Assembly (NCBI GenBank): GCA_030765055.1
Contig: JAUKNK010000332.1
Coordinates: 270,001 to 334,000 of the forward strand
Source of the DNA: Mantis religiosa
Taxonomy: Eukaryota; Arthropoda; Insecta; Mantodea; Mantidae
DNA length: 64,000 nt
Reading direction: 5' to 3'
The translations under genes were made by a program, and so were the position numbers. The notes under the pieces were generated by a model, which was not told the DNA's origin, did not search any database, and saw nothing but the letters and a program-made list of their open reading frames with translations. The first letter of the stretch is position 1. Every line of letters starts with the position of its first letter. Positions 25,104 through 34,710 of the stretch are shown here, piece by piece.

Positions 25104-25831
25104 TTTTTTTTTGAAGGATGCTTATTCTGGGACTGCTTCCTCCTCTTCAGACCATTTCCTTTAGTAGACTTATTTGCTTTTATGGCTCTGGCAATTTTGG
25201 AAGCAAGAGCTAAAGATGCGCCGAGCGGTAGCATTGGGAGAAAACCACCAGTTCTCTTCTTGTTAATCTTTTTCTTATTACTTTTTCTCCCTCGGAGACC
25301 TTTTCCTTTTGCTTCCATCTCCCTGTTATGTCGCGTCATTTCTGCAAGCTGTTTATCTGCAGCTTTCTTCTTATTCACTGCTGCTGCAATTTGAGCTGCA
25401 CCTCCGGCTGCAGCCCCTAAGGCTGCAATAATTGGTATGAGAGGCAGAAATCCACCATGCTTCTTTTTCCGGGATCCTGCACCAATAGCTACCTTGCCCT
25501 TCATAATTGATGTTACCAGCCTTGCAGCCAACTTTTCCCCTAGGCTAGCGTCTGATGATTGAACTCTTTTCCACGCCTTCTCTGCTAATATTTTATCTGC
25601 AATATTTCGCGAGGCAGAGTCCTTGCGCTCTGCGTAGGCGATGTCGTGAAATTTACAAGCTTCGTCCAAAGAATTAATTCCTGGATCTCCTCTCTTGAGT
25701 CGTTTTTCTAGTTTTGTCCCTGGACCGCAATATCTGTAACCGGGTAAGTGTACTTCAAATGGTAGGCGATTAATAAGGGAGTTAAGTATCCCTGATCCTC
25801 TGGAGGTCTTGCTCCTCCTATGCACCATCAT
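25064..25831 (-). CDS. PLA2-domain protein with two hydrophobic GGFLP segments
   Basis: 255 aa. The N-terminus carries a parvovirus-type phospholipase A2 core: calcium-loop YCGPG at residues 34-38 and the active-site helix with D56, C59, H62 and D63 followed by Tyr. The rest is very basic, with two hydrophobic segments that each start GGFLP (126-150 and 195-215). These are flanked by Lys/Arg runs and an Ala/Gly-rich stretch, resembling membrane-active capsid-interior proteins. Known of the family: such PLA2 domains act on membranes from inside capsids. A role in membrane passage or cement is inferred. A TATA box at 25862-25869 places the TSS only about 5 nt before the ATG. Near its end the mRNA has the -1 slippery heptamer that leads into the protease frame. 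It is divergently transcribed from the ATPase. Confidence 0.85.
   Translation of the reverse strand: MMVHRRSKTSRGSGILNSLINRLPFEVHLPGYRYCGPGTKLEKRLKRGDPGINSLDEACKFHDIAYAERKDSASRNIADKILAEKAWKRVQSSDASLGEKLAARLVTSIMKGKVAIGAGSRKKKHGGFLPLIPIIAALGAAAGGAAQIAAAVNKKKAADKQLAEMTRHNREMEAKGKGLRGRKSNKKKINKKRTGGFLPMLPLGASLALASKIARAIKANKSTKGNGLKRRKQSQNKHPSKKNSGQGLYLSRKKP
25103..25109 (-). promoter_or_regulatory. Candidate -1 ribosomal frameshift heptamer (A AAA AAC)
   Basis: In the PLA2 reading frame the codons are AAA AAC preceded by A, a canonical X XXY YYZ slippery sequence. Slipping back by one enters the protease frame and avoids the PLA2 stop 37 nt downstream. Eight nt after the heptamer, GGGGC (25094-25090) can pair with GCCCU (25070-25066). 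TCCGG (25102-25098) can pair with CCGGA (25079-25075) in an interleaved, pseudoknot-like way, though its spacing from the heptamer is then zero. The stems are short and the run of nine A is also a site prone to sequencing error. Confidence 0.5.
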
Positions 25832-25861
25832 AAACTACTCTACTTTATGATTTGCCCTCAT

Positions 25862-25869
25862 ATTTTATA
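25862..25869 (-). promoter_or_regulatory. TATA box of the PLA2/protease/penton transcript
   Basis: TATAAAAT on the minus strand, 33 bp upstream of a TAGTT initiator-like site at about 25836. It lies back to back with the ATPase TATA box; the 149-bp gap between the two ATGs (25831, 25981) is a compact divergent promoter. Confidence 0.55.
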
Positions 25870-25939
25870 CAATTTTCGAATCAGCGTCTCCTGTTGAAGA
25901 ATTTCACATCCATTAAGATACCCCATTTTCGCGAGTGTA

Positions 25940-25947
25940 TATATAAA
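25940..25947 (+). promoter_or_regulatory. TATA box plus TCAGTC initiator of the ATPase gene
   Basis: TATATAAA is followed 31 bp later by TCAGTC with its A at 25971, the arthropod initiator consensus. The resulting 5'UTR is only about 10 nt before the ATG at 25981. Confidence 0.65.
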
Positions 25948-25980
25948 CACTAGGTATGCACTTAAAATTCAGTCGTTAGG

Positions 25981-26694
25981 ATGGAGCTTGTGAAGCAAGA
26001 TTGCTCCCTACCTATTCAGGTGCTAGACTTTGAAAGTGATTTCAGGCGCGAACGACATGGGAAGCTATTTCCTTCTAACGTCAGAGCTCTTATTCTAGGA
26101 AGTTCCAGTGCAGGAAAAACCAATGTACTTCTGAATTGGCTGCTTCATGAGAATGGCTTGCGCTTTGAAAATGTGCACATATACTCAAAGTCCCTTTATC
26201 AACCAAAGTATCAATATCTCATAAACCTACTCGGAAACATTGATGGCATCGAAATAAAAACCTATGAGGATGGAGAAAGCGTATTACATCCCACCGACGT
26301 TAAAGAAAACTCAATATTTATATTTGATGATGTCATCACTGAAAAGCAAGGAAAGATTGCCTCCTTTTACAGCATGGGAAGACATCGAAACGTCGACTCA
26401 ATATATTTAGCACAGTCCTACGCGAAAGTCCCGAAACATTTAATTCGCGATAATACCAATATGATTATTCTGTTTAGACAAGATAATTTAAATCTGAAAC
26501 ACATATATGAAGATTATGTAAACACTGACATGACATATACAGAATTTAAAGACTTGTGCAAAGGCGTCTGGGAGAGTGGATCAGAAGGAAGACCATTCGT
26601 AACAATTGTTCCTGAATTCTCTATCAATGGCGGTCGATATAGGAATGGGTTTGATGTATATATTAAAGTAGAAAATAAGGAAAATGTCATTTGA
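25981..26694 (+). CDS. Packaging ATPase (FtsK/HerA, A32-like)
   Basis: 237 aa. Walker A is G40-SSSAGKT (41-47); Walker B is IFIFDD (114-118, acidic pair D117-D118). A downstream MGRHRNVDSIYLAQS stretch fits the sensor/arginine region of viral A32-like packaging ATPases. It would translocate element DNA into preformed capsids. Length and motif spacing are normal for Polintons, and I see no defect. The start is fixed by the nearby TATA/initiator pair. The next gene begins 8 bp after its stop on the same strand. Confidence 0.9.
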   Translation: MELVKQDCSLPIQVLDFESDFRRERHGKLFPSNVRALILGSSSAGKTNVLLNWLLHENGLRFENVHIYSKSLYQPKYQYLINLLGNIDGIEIKTYEDGESVLHPTDVKENSIFIFDDVITEKQGKIASFYSMGRHRNVDSIYLAQSYAKVPKHLIRDNTNMIILFRQDNLNLKHIYEDYVNTDMTYTEFKDLCKGVWESGSEGRPFVTIVPEFSINGGRYRNGFDVYIKVENKENVI

Positions 26695-26702
26695 AGTTCA
26701 TC

Positions 26703-27908
26703 ATGAGTATTGACAGGTTCGGAGCACGGAGAGCTCCCTCAACCAAAAGATCACTTCAGCACTTTATCATTAACAGAGATGGAAAAGGTAATTATCAATT
26801 TAAGAACAAGAGGCTATGTATAGTCCAGGATCCTGAAGAAGATAATGACGCGAGCACTAAACGATATGTGGATGCACTCGAAAATAGGATGATTGTTTTC
26901 TCGCAGCAGAATACTGGGAGAATTGAGACAAACGTTAAGGTCATGATCAAGGATTTGGTTTCAAAGTATATTTTCAAAAGAGATCAAGAAAATAACATAG
27001 TGATTGATAATACCAGATTAAAAGTATTATTAGATCCTATTCATGATAATGATGTGGTAAATAGAAAGTTCTTTACTGAGTATATGAACTCTCGCATGCA
27101 GCCGCGAGATAATAATGGCAACATCATATTTAGCAAAAAGCGAATCATTGATATAGCAGATCCTGTGGGAGATCTGGACGCTGTAAATAAAAGATTTCTC
27201 CGAAGCATGATTATTCAAAAGGCAAACGAGACATGGAATAACTTAAACAAATTTGTTATAAGGGAAATTGAAAAACTGATAGACAAGAACCTGAAAACAA
27301 TTAGAGAACATTTGAACAAGACAAACAATGCGATGGATGCACTGACGCAGTCTACAAAAGAAACTGAGGATTCGCTGAAGAATTCTATTACTCAAGCTAA
27401 AGAAGTCCATCAAACACTAGAAAATAGATGTAATATGCTCTCAAGTGAAATGAGTAGGCAGAGAAAAGAGTTTGGCACCAATTTTGAACGTACAAAGGCA
27501 GTTACCGAACAGATTGCTAAAACAGTGGATACATTGAAAACGAGGCTATCATTAATGAGAGGACATCTTGTTATTCAACTACAAGCGTTTCCTCCCAGTA
27601 CTGGTAACGGCGCGTACATACTTTCTACAGCTGGCAGATACTATTCATTTACAATAGATGCAAATCTCTTATCGTGCACTATTGTAGTGCCAGAACAAGA
27701 ATTGAGGAGCAGCGAACGTATACTTGCTCATCGCAAAACCGACATTACAATCTCAATAAACAAGGATACCATTAAGACCTTTCCTGTAATCATTAAAAAG
27801 GGCGACCGCATATCATTCACTCCACTTACTAATCGTGCATTCGATCGTGGTGCTTTACACATCGAGTTAGTGCTGGAATATAAACTCTTACCAACACCGA
27901 TGCTATAA
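26703..27908 (+). CDS. Fibre-like trimeric protein with tail-fibre-type repeats and coiled coil
   Basis: 401 aa from the first ATG; the frame is open upstream but only from a TTG at 26691. Three copies of a short repeat occur at residues about 34-63, 98-132 and 142-170. Each has a K-R-L/I core, then a D-P dipeptide and then a D-A/V-x-x-K/R-R/K-Y/F turn. This is the pattern of the repeat common in bacteriophage tail fibres (NVADPTDPTDAATKGYVD type). Residues about 170-290 are a long polar heptad-rich coiled coil. About 290-401 is beta-rich, a likely globular head. A homotrimeric fibre or spike is inferred; the receptor, if any, is unknown. It sits between the ATPase (8-bp gap) and the next ORF (36-bp gap). 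Confidence 0.65.
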   Translation: MSIDRFGARRAPSTKRSLQHFIINRDGKGNYQFKNKRLCIVQDPEEDNDASTKRYVDALENRMIVFSQQNTGRIETNVKVMIKDLVSKYIFKRDQENNIVIDNTRLKVLLDPIHDNDVVNRKFFTEYMNSRMQPRDNNGNIIFSKKRIIDIADPVGDLDAVNKRFLRSMIIQKANETWNNLNKFVIREIEKLIDKNLKTIREHLNKTNNAMDALTQSTKETEDSLKNSITQAKEVHQTLENRCNMLSSEMSRQRKEFGTNFERTKAVTEQIAKTVDTLKTRLSLMRGHLVIQLQAFPPSTGNGAYILSTAGRYYSFTIDANLLSCTIVVPEQELRSSERILAHRKTDITISINKDTIKTFPVIIKKGDRISFTPLTNRAFDRGALHIELVLEYKLLPTPML

Positions 27909-27944
27909 ATGAATGTAATGTCTTAGTATGAGACCATTTGCGCA

Positions 27945-28733
27945 ATGGACAGTGAAAGCATAAGACTAAAGGAATCTATAGCCAAGCATTCTAAGGCTAT
28001 ACGTGAAAAGTTGAGAGCGTTAAAAGGGCACCAGCTTGATACCCAGAGAGTAATGAGCGAGGCTCTTCAACCAGTAACAGAACCGCTGCGTGATATCTTA
28101 CAACTCCAGAAAAACAATACACCTACAACACCGCCGGAGGAAAGCAAGATAAAAAATAATGTGCCAGTTGAGGATGAGAAAAGAGAAAAAATAATTAGCT
28201 ATCTCCAGAAAGTTCGAAAGAAGGACAGAAATGAATTAGATGCATCATATGGTATAAGATACGAAGATGGTAGCTACATGCTGGGAAACAAGATCATTGA
28301 CTTTATTAATAATCGAATTCGAGTAGGTGAAGAAGCGTATGAGGTTACACCTGGATTAAGTGAACTCATTTTTAAGAGGATCCCTGAAATGCATGCATAT
28401 ACAGAAGAGGATCTGGATACTTATGGCAAAATACTGAGATCAACTCTAGTGCATCGGCGAAACTATAGCAAGCATGGTCAGCTGAGGGCGGGCAATTCAT
28501 ACAAGTATAAAAGTGTTATACGTCCATTAGTGAAGAAACACAAAGGTTTAGGATTGGAGTGGAAGGAGCATCGTCCTGGCGCAGAGCAAGACTACATCTA
28601 TTGGAACGACCCCAACGACCTGGTAAATCGCCTCAGGCTTCTAGTTGCATCTAGGGACGCAGGAAATAACAATCATACCCAAGAAATTAGGGAGATAATT
28701 CAAGAACTGAAATCGGCTAAAATTATAGCATGA
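27945..28733 (+). CDS. Conserved Polinton protein of unknown function (DUF8207-like)
   Basis: 262 aa. The N-terminus is a charged helix (residues 1-60). The middle, about residues 105-175, reads YGIRYEDGSYMLGNKII...TPGLSELIF...Y.EEDL..Y. The end has IYWNDPNDLVNRLRLLVAS followed by a terminal helix. This layout is widespread in Polintons and Polinton-derived host genes; I believe it corresponds to DUF8207, but that name is from memory. There are no catalytic motifs. Its ATGA overlap with the integrase start (28730-28733) ties the two genes together, and a role linked to integration, packaging or the virion is open. Confidence 0.75.
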   Translation: MDSESIRLKESIAKHSKAIREKLRALKGHQLDTQRVMSEALQPVTEPLRDILQLQKNNTPTTPPEESKIKNNVPVEDEKREKIISYLQKVRKKDRNELDASYGIRYEDGSYMLGNKIIDFINNRIRVGEEAYEVTPGLSELIFKRIPEMHAYTEEDLDTYGKILRSTLVHRRNYSKHGQLRAGNSYKYKSVIRPLVKKHKGLGLEWKEHRPGAEQDYIYWNDPNDLVNRLRLLVASRDAGNNNHTQEIREIIQELKSAKIIA

Positions 28734-29653
28734 CCCAAGTAAAGCAGCATATAGCTAGTGAACTCCATGCTCCTGCACGGAGGAACTTTTTACGACGCAA
28801 GATCATCAGTAAAGGACTACATGATCTGGTGCAGATCGACCTGGTGGAGATGATACCGCATGCAAGAATAAATAAGAACTTCAAATATATCCTTATTGCA
28901 GTCAACTTCTACTCTAAAATGGCGTATGCCAAGCCATTAAAGACCAAGTCGGGGCTCCAAGTTTCAAAGGCTATGGAGGATATATTACATGACATGAAAA
29001 CACCTCCCAGACATATACAGAGTGATAACGGGAAAGAATTTTATAACAAACACTTCAAGAATTTAATGGAGAAGTATAATATCAATCACTACAGTACTTA
29101 TACACATGTCAAGGCTGCAGCCGTGGAACGGTTAATAAGAACATTAAAGAATATGATGTATCGAGAGTTTCTAGCCCAAGGTTCCTACAAGTGGCTAGAT
29201 CTCTTACCTAGAATCATTGCAAAATACAATGACACTTACCACACCACTATCCGAATGAAGCCTCGTGAAGTGCAGAACAATGATCTTCTTTTGTCTGTTT
29301 ACAATTATGATGAGCCGCCAATAGAGAAGAGGAGTGCCAGAAAGTTTAGTGTTGGTGATTATGTGAGGATATCAAAAAATAAAGGACATTTTGAAAAGGG
29401 GTTTGAACCAAACTGGAGCGTTGAAATCTTCAAAGTGGCTAAGGTGAAGCAAACCAATCCAATCACATACATTCTAAAGGATAAGGACGGCGAGGAAATA
29501 AAGGGAGCTTTCTACGGTCATGAACTTCACTCATCATTATTTCCCAACACTTATTTGATTGAGAAGATCTTGAGGCACCAAGGAAACAGGATTCTTGTGA
29601 AGTGGTATGGATTCCCTAATAGCCAGTGGATTGACAGGAAGGATTTATTGTAA
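28730..29653 (+). CDS. Polinton integrase (DDE, retroviral type) with C-terminal chromodomain
   Basis: 307 aa. The catalytic triad is D37 (QIDLVEM), D99 (IQSDNGKEF) and E133 (AAAVERLIRTLK) in an rve fold. There is no clear N-terminal zinc motif; the protein starts only about 35 residues before the first Asp, with the basic RRNFLRRK stretch typical of the family. An SH3-like region follows (about 205-265). The last 32 residues (276-307) form a chromodomain-like segment with VKWYGFP...W. It would insert the element and make the 6-bp duplication. The ATG overlaps the previous stop, so expression is probably coupled. An AATAAA lies 19 bp after the stop. Confidence 0.92.
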   Translation: MTQVKQHIASELHAPARRNFLRRKIISKGLHDLVQIDLVEMIPHARINKNFKYILIAVNFYSKMAYAKPLKTKSGLQVSKAMEDILHDMKTPPRHIQSDNGKEFYNKHFKNLMEKYNINHYSTYTHVKAAAVERLIRTLKNMMYREFLAQGSYKWLDLLPRIIAKYNDTYHTTIRMKPREVQNNDLLLSVYNYDEPPIEKRSARKFSVGDYVRISKNKGHFEKGFEPNWSVEIFKVAKVKQTNPITYILKDKDGEEIKGAFYGHELHSSLFPNTYLIEKILRHQGNRILVKWYGFPNSQWIDRKDLL

Positions 29654-29671
29654 AAAACACAATCATAGTGA

Positions 29672-29677
29672 AATAAA
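29672..29677 (+). terminator. Polyadenylation signal after the integrase gene
   Basis: AATAAA, 19 bp after the integrase stop, at the end of the rightward ATPase-to-integrase cluster. Confidence 0.6.
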
Positions 29678-29711
29678 GAACACTGCATCTCAAAACATAT
29701 GTGTATGTTTC

Positions 29712-29717
29712 TTTATT
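29712..29717 (-). terminator. Polyadenylation signal after POLB
   Basis: Minus-strand AATAAA about 140 bp after the POLB stop. It faces the integrase signal, so the two main transcripts converge in 29654-29858. Confidence 0.5.
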
Positions 29718-29858
29718 TTTTTTTCTGAAAGTTCCTATCCCTTTAAGAATAGTATTTACAATAAAATAATAATAAATAAATAAAAAGTATACATTTATAC
29801 ATATATATACATATGTACACGAGATGGAGATGGGGCATCCGAGTTATGGTGAAATGTC

Positions 29859-32800
29859 TCATGAAGACCTGAGGGAATAATGGCCCCACGCAAGTGTTGC
29901 ATGTGAGCCATCAATAAGCTTACGCTTAGTGTCTCCTCCGTGCAATGCAATTTTATTAATTTCGACCGTCGAAACTTTATGTTTGGTGCTTCTGAAGCAA
30001 ATTTGTTTAGCCAAAGATTTTTTATTCAAATCCAGCAGACACTCGAAATATTTCTCAAAGGTGATTGTTCGCATTCCACCTTTGGTAATCCCCTTCGCCT
30101 TCATAACCGTTTGTTTGTCATATTTATAGCTGTAGAGCTTTGCTCTGAGACCAACATATTCGGTCATCACCCTTCCGCCCAATTCATCTTTAAACAACCC
30201 AATCTTTTTCTTATTGGCCGGCTTTATCCCATATACATTATCGGGTGCATAATTTGAGGTATCAAAAAGGTGGGGATGTATCTTCATGAAGTGGTATATA
30301 TCGGAACTTGTTTCCAGAATGAATGAATCTGTGTCCATATAATCCAGGACAAGATCATTCAGATGGGGTTTCATTACATGATAAAAAAAATCATACATAA
30401 TAAATTTTGAGATGTCTAATATCGCCTGACCAATATAGATTGGCTTGTTCATGAGGATCTCCTCTCTAGCCAACTCTATGCCAACCAAGTTTTCATGGAA
30501 AAGAATGCTCCTTATATACGTTGGACGTGCCGTATATTTCCGTGCTTGCTTCCAGGCAGTTACAATACGGAAATCACGGTGGTTACGCACGTTTTCCATA
30601 AACTTGCCGTACACAGCGTTGTTCATTTTCTTCCAGAGGTTTTGACCAAACTTAGAAGTTTCCCTGGCTCGCTTATTGGCATTAAGGTCAATATAAACCT
30701 TAAGCCATTTAGCTTGGTCATACGATACCACCCGATGAATATGTCTCAATATCAGCCCTAATTCTAAGCACTGCTGCAAGGTTTTATAATGCAAGACATA
30801 TTTGCTTTTGGCAGTGAGACTTGCAATCAGTTTCTTGTATTGGCTGCCGGGTGGTATCTCACTCTGGGGGCAGAGAGGAAGATCATTATGGGCGTCGTGG
30901 AGATGGTCAGGATACTCTAGATCTACTTCTAGAACATATCCTGTCTTGGAGTCCTCGGGGATCCTGGCGAAGTTTATGCTCTCTATTTCATTCCTCTCAA
31001 GCCATCTCAGGTTGCCATGCGGTAAAGTTTTAGCCATTGAGCACCCATATAAGTTATTCGCATCCAAATATGCTAGAAAGTTCCTTTTTTGATCAGGCTT
31101 ATAGTCTACCATATATTCATGGTTGGCTTTGGAGTAGCGCTTTGATGCTGTGCAAAGACCCCCACGAATACCTTTCTCGAAAAATTCTAGCATACTGGGA
31201 TCCGATAGTAACTCTAATTCGACTCCAGTTGTTTTCAGCATGGCGTCGAAAGCTAGCGATGGTAAGGTGTAGTACCATGCTGGGTCCAGATGATACATCT
31301 CCAGTGACAAGTCTCTAAACTTTTCAAAAGCATCCGCTAAAAGAAGCGTATCTGTCTTCAAATAAAGATCACTATATTCCCCGAGATTCTTTATGTTGAA
31401 TGTGCTCCACACCTTAAGCGCATGGGCATATTCCTCCTCCGAAATACCATCGAAAAGCTCGATGGGTGGAAGCTCCTCTTCTTGGAGCTTTTCGACAGAA
31501 TCTAGATAAGTATATGGAAATATTCCCTTGCACTTCATTAGCTGCAGGTGTTCTGGGTTCGAATACTCGGCATTAGTGACCTTGAAGTCATCATCATCTA
31601 GCATATCAGCTAGGTTGGATAACTTATCATCAAGAAACTTGTAGCTGTCGAGGAACCTGAATTCTAAGCCCCTATACCTTTTGCTAAATGCAATATAACG
31701 TTCAGAAGATTGTGCTATACACGAAATGTTCCCATTGTCATAAGCCATGTGCCTTATCAAGAAGTGGCTATCATAATTGCTTAAGCAATGAAAAAAAATT
31801 GGAATGAAGTTCGGCAATTTCCTATTCAAATTGCAAGCATTATGCGCCGCTCCGAGATATGCTCCAGTGATATGGCAATGGTCCCTCACCCTGATATCAT
31901 CTATAGCAAAACCTTTCCTGCATATATGACATTGATCAGCATTGGCAAAATCCTGCTCATTCAGAGGTGTCATTTGCAGTGGTATAATTTGCTTGTATAC
32001 CTCAATGACTTCATCACCAATCTTCCTAAGTTCAGTGAAGAAGTCATCGAGTGCATTAGCACCTCTGAAGAGCTTAAATCGTGACAATGACTGGTCATGC
32101 CTACATATAACTTTCAACGCTATAGATATCGCCTCATGCTCTTGTATGGATCGGGTCCAGCTCTCTGCGTCTGAGGGCTCGCATGAGTGAACCTTCCTCA
32201 AAACAGATTCGATATCAGCATAAATAACAAACGGTACAGGAGCAGACTTGGAATATGCATTAAACGACAAACTCTCACCCTGCGCAGGCATTTTGAGTGT
32301 CTGACATTTATTGCATTTCAGTTTATGCAATCTCAAGGCATCCTCATTAGGACACCTTGTCATGCATGCCTCGCATAGCCACATTTTCTTGCTTTTTGCA
32401 GTTATCTGACTTCTAATAAGCCTCGATATGTCGGTAATGAGGCAGTAATGAGACTTATCACCATCATCGATGATCAGCAGGTTAACATGACTAGCCTTCC
32501 TCTCTGATGGTTTGCGAATAGACTCCACCGAGTTGTTGGCATTTAGAGCAAATACAGCTATAGATACGTCCGGATTTTGCTTCTCAAATCGTTCAATTTG
32601 ATCAATTGGAAATGGGAATGTAATTTGCTCATAATTGAATGCTTTGAATAGCAAGTTCCTAGGGTACGATGATGGACGACATCTATTTATCTTAGCGGGA
32701 AATTTTGAAGCCAACATGCACCAAGCGAAACAAAAATCATCATTATTCTTAATGTTAAGAATAGCATTCTTCCTCCTGATGCATACAGGCAACTCAATAT

Positions 32801-33478
32801 ACCCTGAAGCGCGAAGAGGATTATATTCTGCTGCGCTGTTTACTAGCGAGTGGATTGCGAACAAAGTCTTTGAACTTGCTTGGCCTTCAAAACAGGCTAG
32901 GTTTTCTAAAATTTCAATTTTCATTGCATGGAAGATATCATTCACGTTAGTTGATTGCTGGATCTCTTTAGTCTTGGAATTAAAATAAACCGATTCCACG
33001 TTTTCATGGTCAGGTGTCTGAATTAAGTATGAGACGTTCAGTGAACAACTCATCTTTAATCCGGATATGCTCCTCTTTAATGTGGATTCAATTTCTCTAA
33101 TAACGAGACTCTTGCATTCATCCAGAAACTCGCTGGGGACCATTATTCCCGCCGTATTTTCAATTTTGCTGTTGAAGATACGGCCCTTGAATGCTGACTC
33201 GATAGTTTTGCATTCTAGGTCAAAATGATCATTTCTACATACCCTTTCTGCCGGTGATGATGATGATGATGATGATGAAGAAGAAGGAGATGGCCTGCAG
33301 AGACCTGAAGGCCCCGCCACTGCTTCCTCCTCCCTCGGGTTTCCTGTGTTCCTGATGGATGCGGGAGTGATGTGGTCTTCTTCGCTGCTGGTGTGACGGA
33401 GCCTCTTCGGGTCTCGCACTGAAACCTCTGGTGCTGCTGGACGCTGGAGATCCTCCTGCACGCACATTGGTTCACCAT
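29859..33478 (-). CDS. POLB: Protein-primed DNA polymerase B, exon 4 (catalytic exon)
   Basis: This exon holds nearly all of the 1305-aa spliced product (exons 34912-34711, 34018-33923, 33478-29859). Numbering is in the full protein. A Ser-rich linker lies near 162-175, and a C2H2-like finger (CEAC...H...C) near 468-491. Exonuclease I DIE is near 521-523, an HNH-like Cys/His knot (CHIC...DHCHITG...C) at 616-649, and Exo II (NYDSHFL) near 667-673. Polymerase motif A YLDANNLYG is at 903-911, motif B KKMNNAVYG at 1049-1057, motif C YMDTDS at 1146-1151 and KAKGITKG near 1226. The exon frame is open a little upstream but has no ATG before M104. The acceptor TTTATTAAAG|AT joins it in phase to exon 3. 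It would replicate the element using a terminal protein. Confidence 0.93.
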
Positions 33479-33922
<444 letters not shown>

Positions 33923-34018
33923 ATTGCATGGGATGTAACAGCTCGCAGAGCCGGATCCTGTACACGCAATTGGTGCAACCGCACCATTCGGCTTCGGGAT
34001 CAGGCATTGGTCCTGGCT
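33923..34018 (-). CDS. POLB: POLB exon 3 (96 bp, second Cys module)
   Basis: Bounded by TCTGATTTCAG| and |GTAAGTGC, phase 1 on both sides, so it can be skipped or duplicated without changing frame. It encodes residues 68-99. The motif C80-x-C82-x2-C85-x-Y87-R-I repeats that of exon 2 at an offset of exactly 32 residues. It is too short for an ORF scan; support is frame continuity, splice consensus and the repeated motif. Confidence 0.75.
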
Positions 34019-34710
34019 CTGAAATCAGAGAAATTAATCATATTACTAGCTTAAAATCCTGTAAGATTAAATATATATAGTGAAACAAGCTCTACTATCG
34101 GCAATGATATAATTGAAAAAACACACACACAATGATAGCTAATGGCAAATTCCTTTTCTTATATTCCAATATTATTACAATACAACCTGCTTTGCGACAC
34201 TAAAAAGTGCTTGAAGCATAAACCATTTCATTATACTCTATTTCTTAGTTGGCGGATGGCTGTAAATGTAGATAAGCGTATTGCGCATTATATGCCTTTG
34301 ATATATATCTTTCTAATATATAAATGATACAGAGACTATGTTTATTTGAAACTATATCCATTTTGTCAATTACAGTTATTCTTTATCTGCAATACAACAC
34401 ATATGAGACCAAAAGTTAAAATTTAAAATGTAAAATTTGAAAGTAAAATAACTAGATTAATATATACAAAAAATAACTATATATATACTTGAAGATCTCA
34501 ATTAGAGAATTTATTTGAGTATAAATTCGCCTATGTTCAGGCCCTTAGTTTAAAAGTTACAATAGAGTGACCTATGTCTTATCGAGCAGGAGATGCGGTG
34601 GAAAAACTAATTAATAATTAGCGCAATCTTCTGAAAGAAACTCATAGTTGCATGAAATGAGGAAAGTGGTAAAAAGTACAAATAGAAAACCATGAAAGAG
34701 TATTGCTTAC

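Noticed and set aside
26691..26702. TTG start for the fibre-like protein
   Set aside because: A normal ATG lies four codons later; the earlier codons overlap the ATPase stop.
29929..32988. Plus-strand ORFs opposite POLB (up to 117 aa)
   Set aside because: Antisense shadows of the polymerase reading frame.
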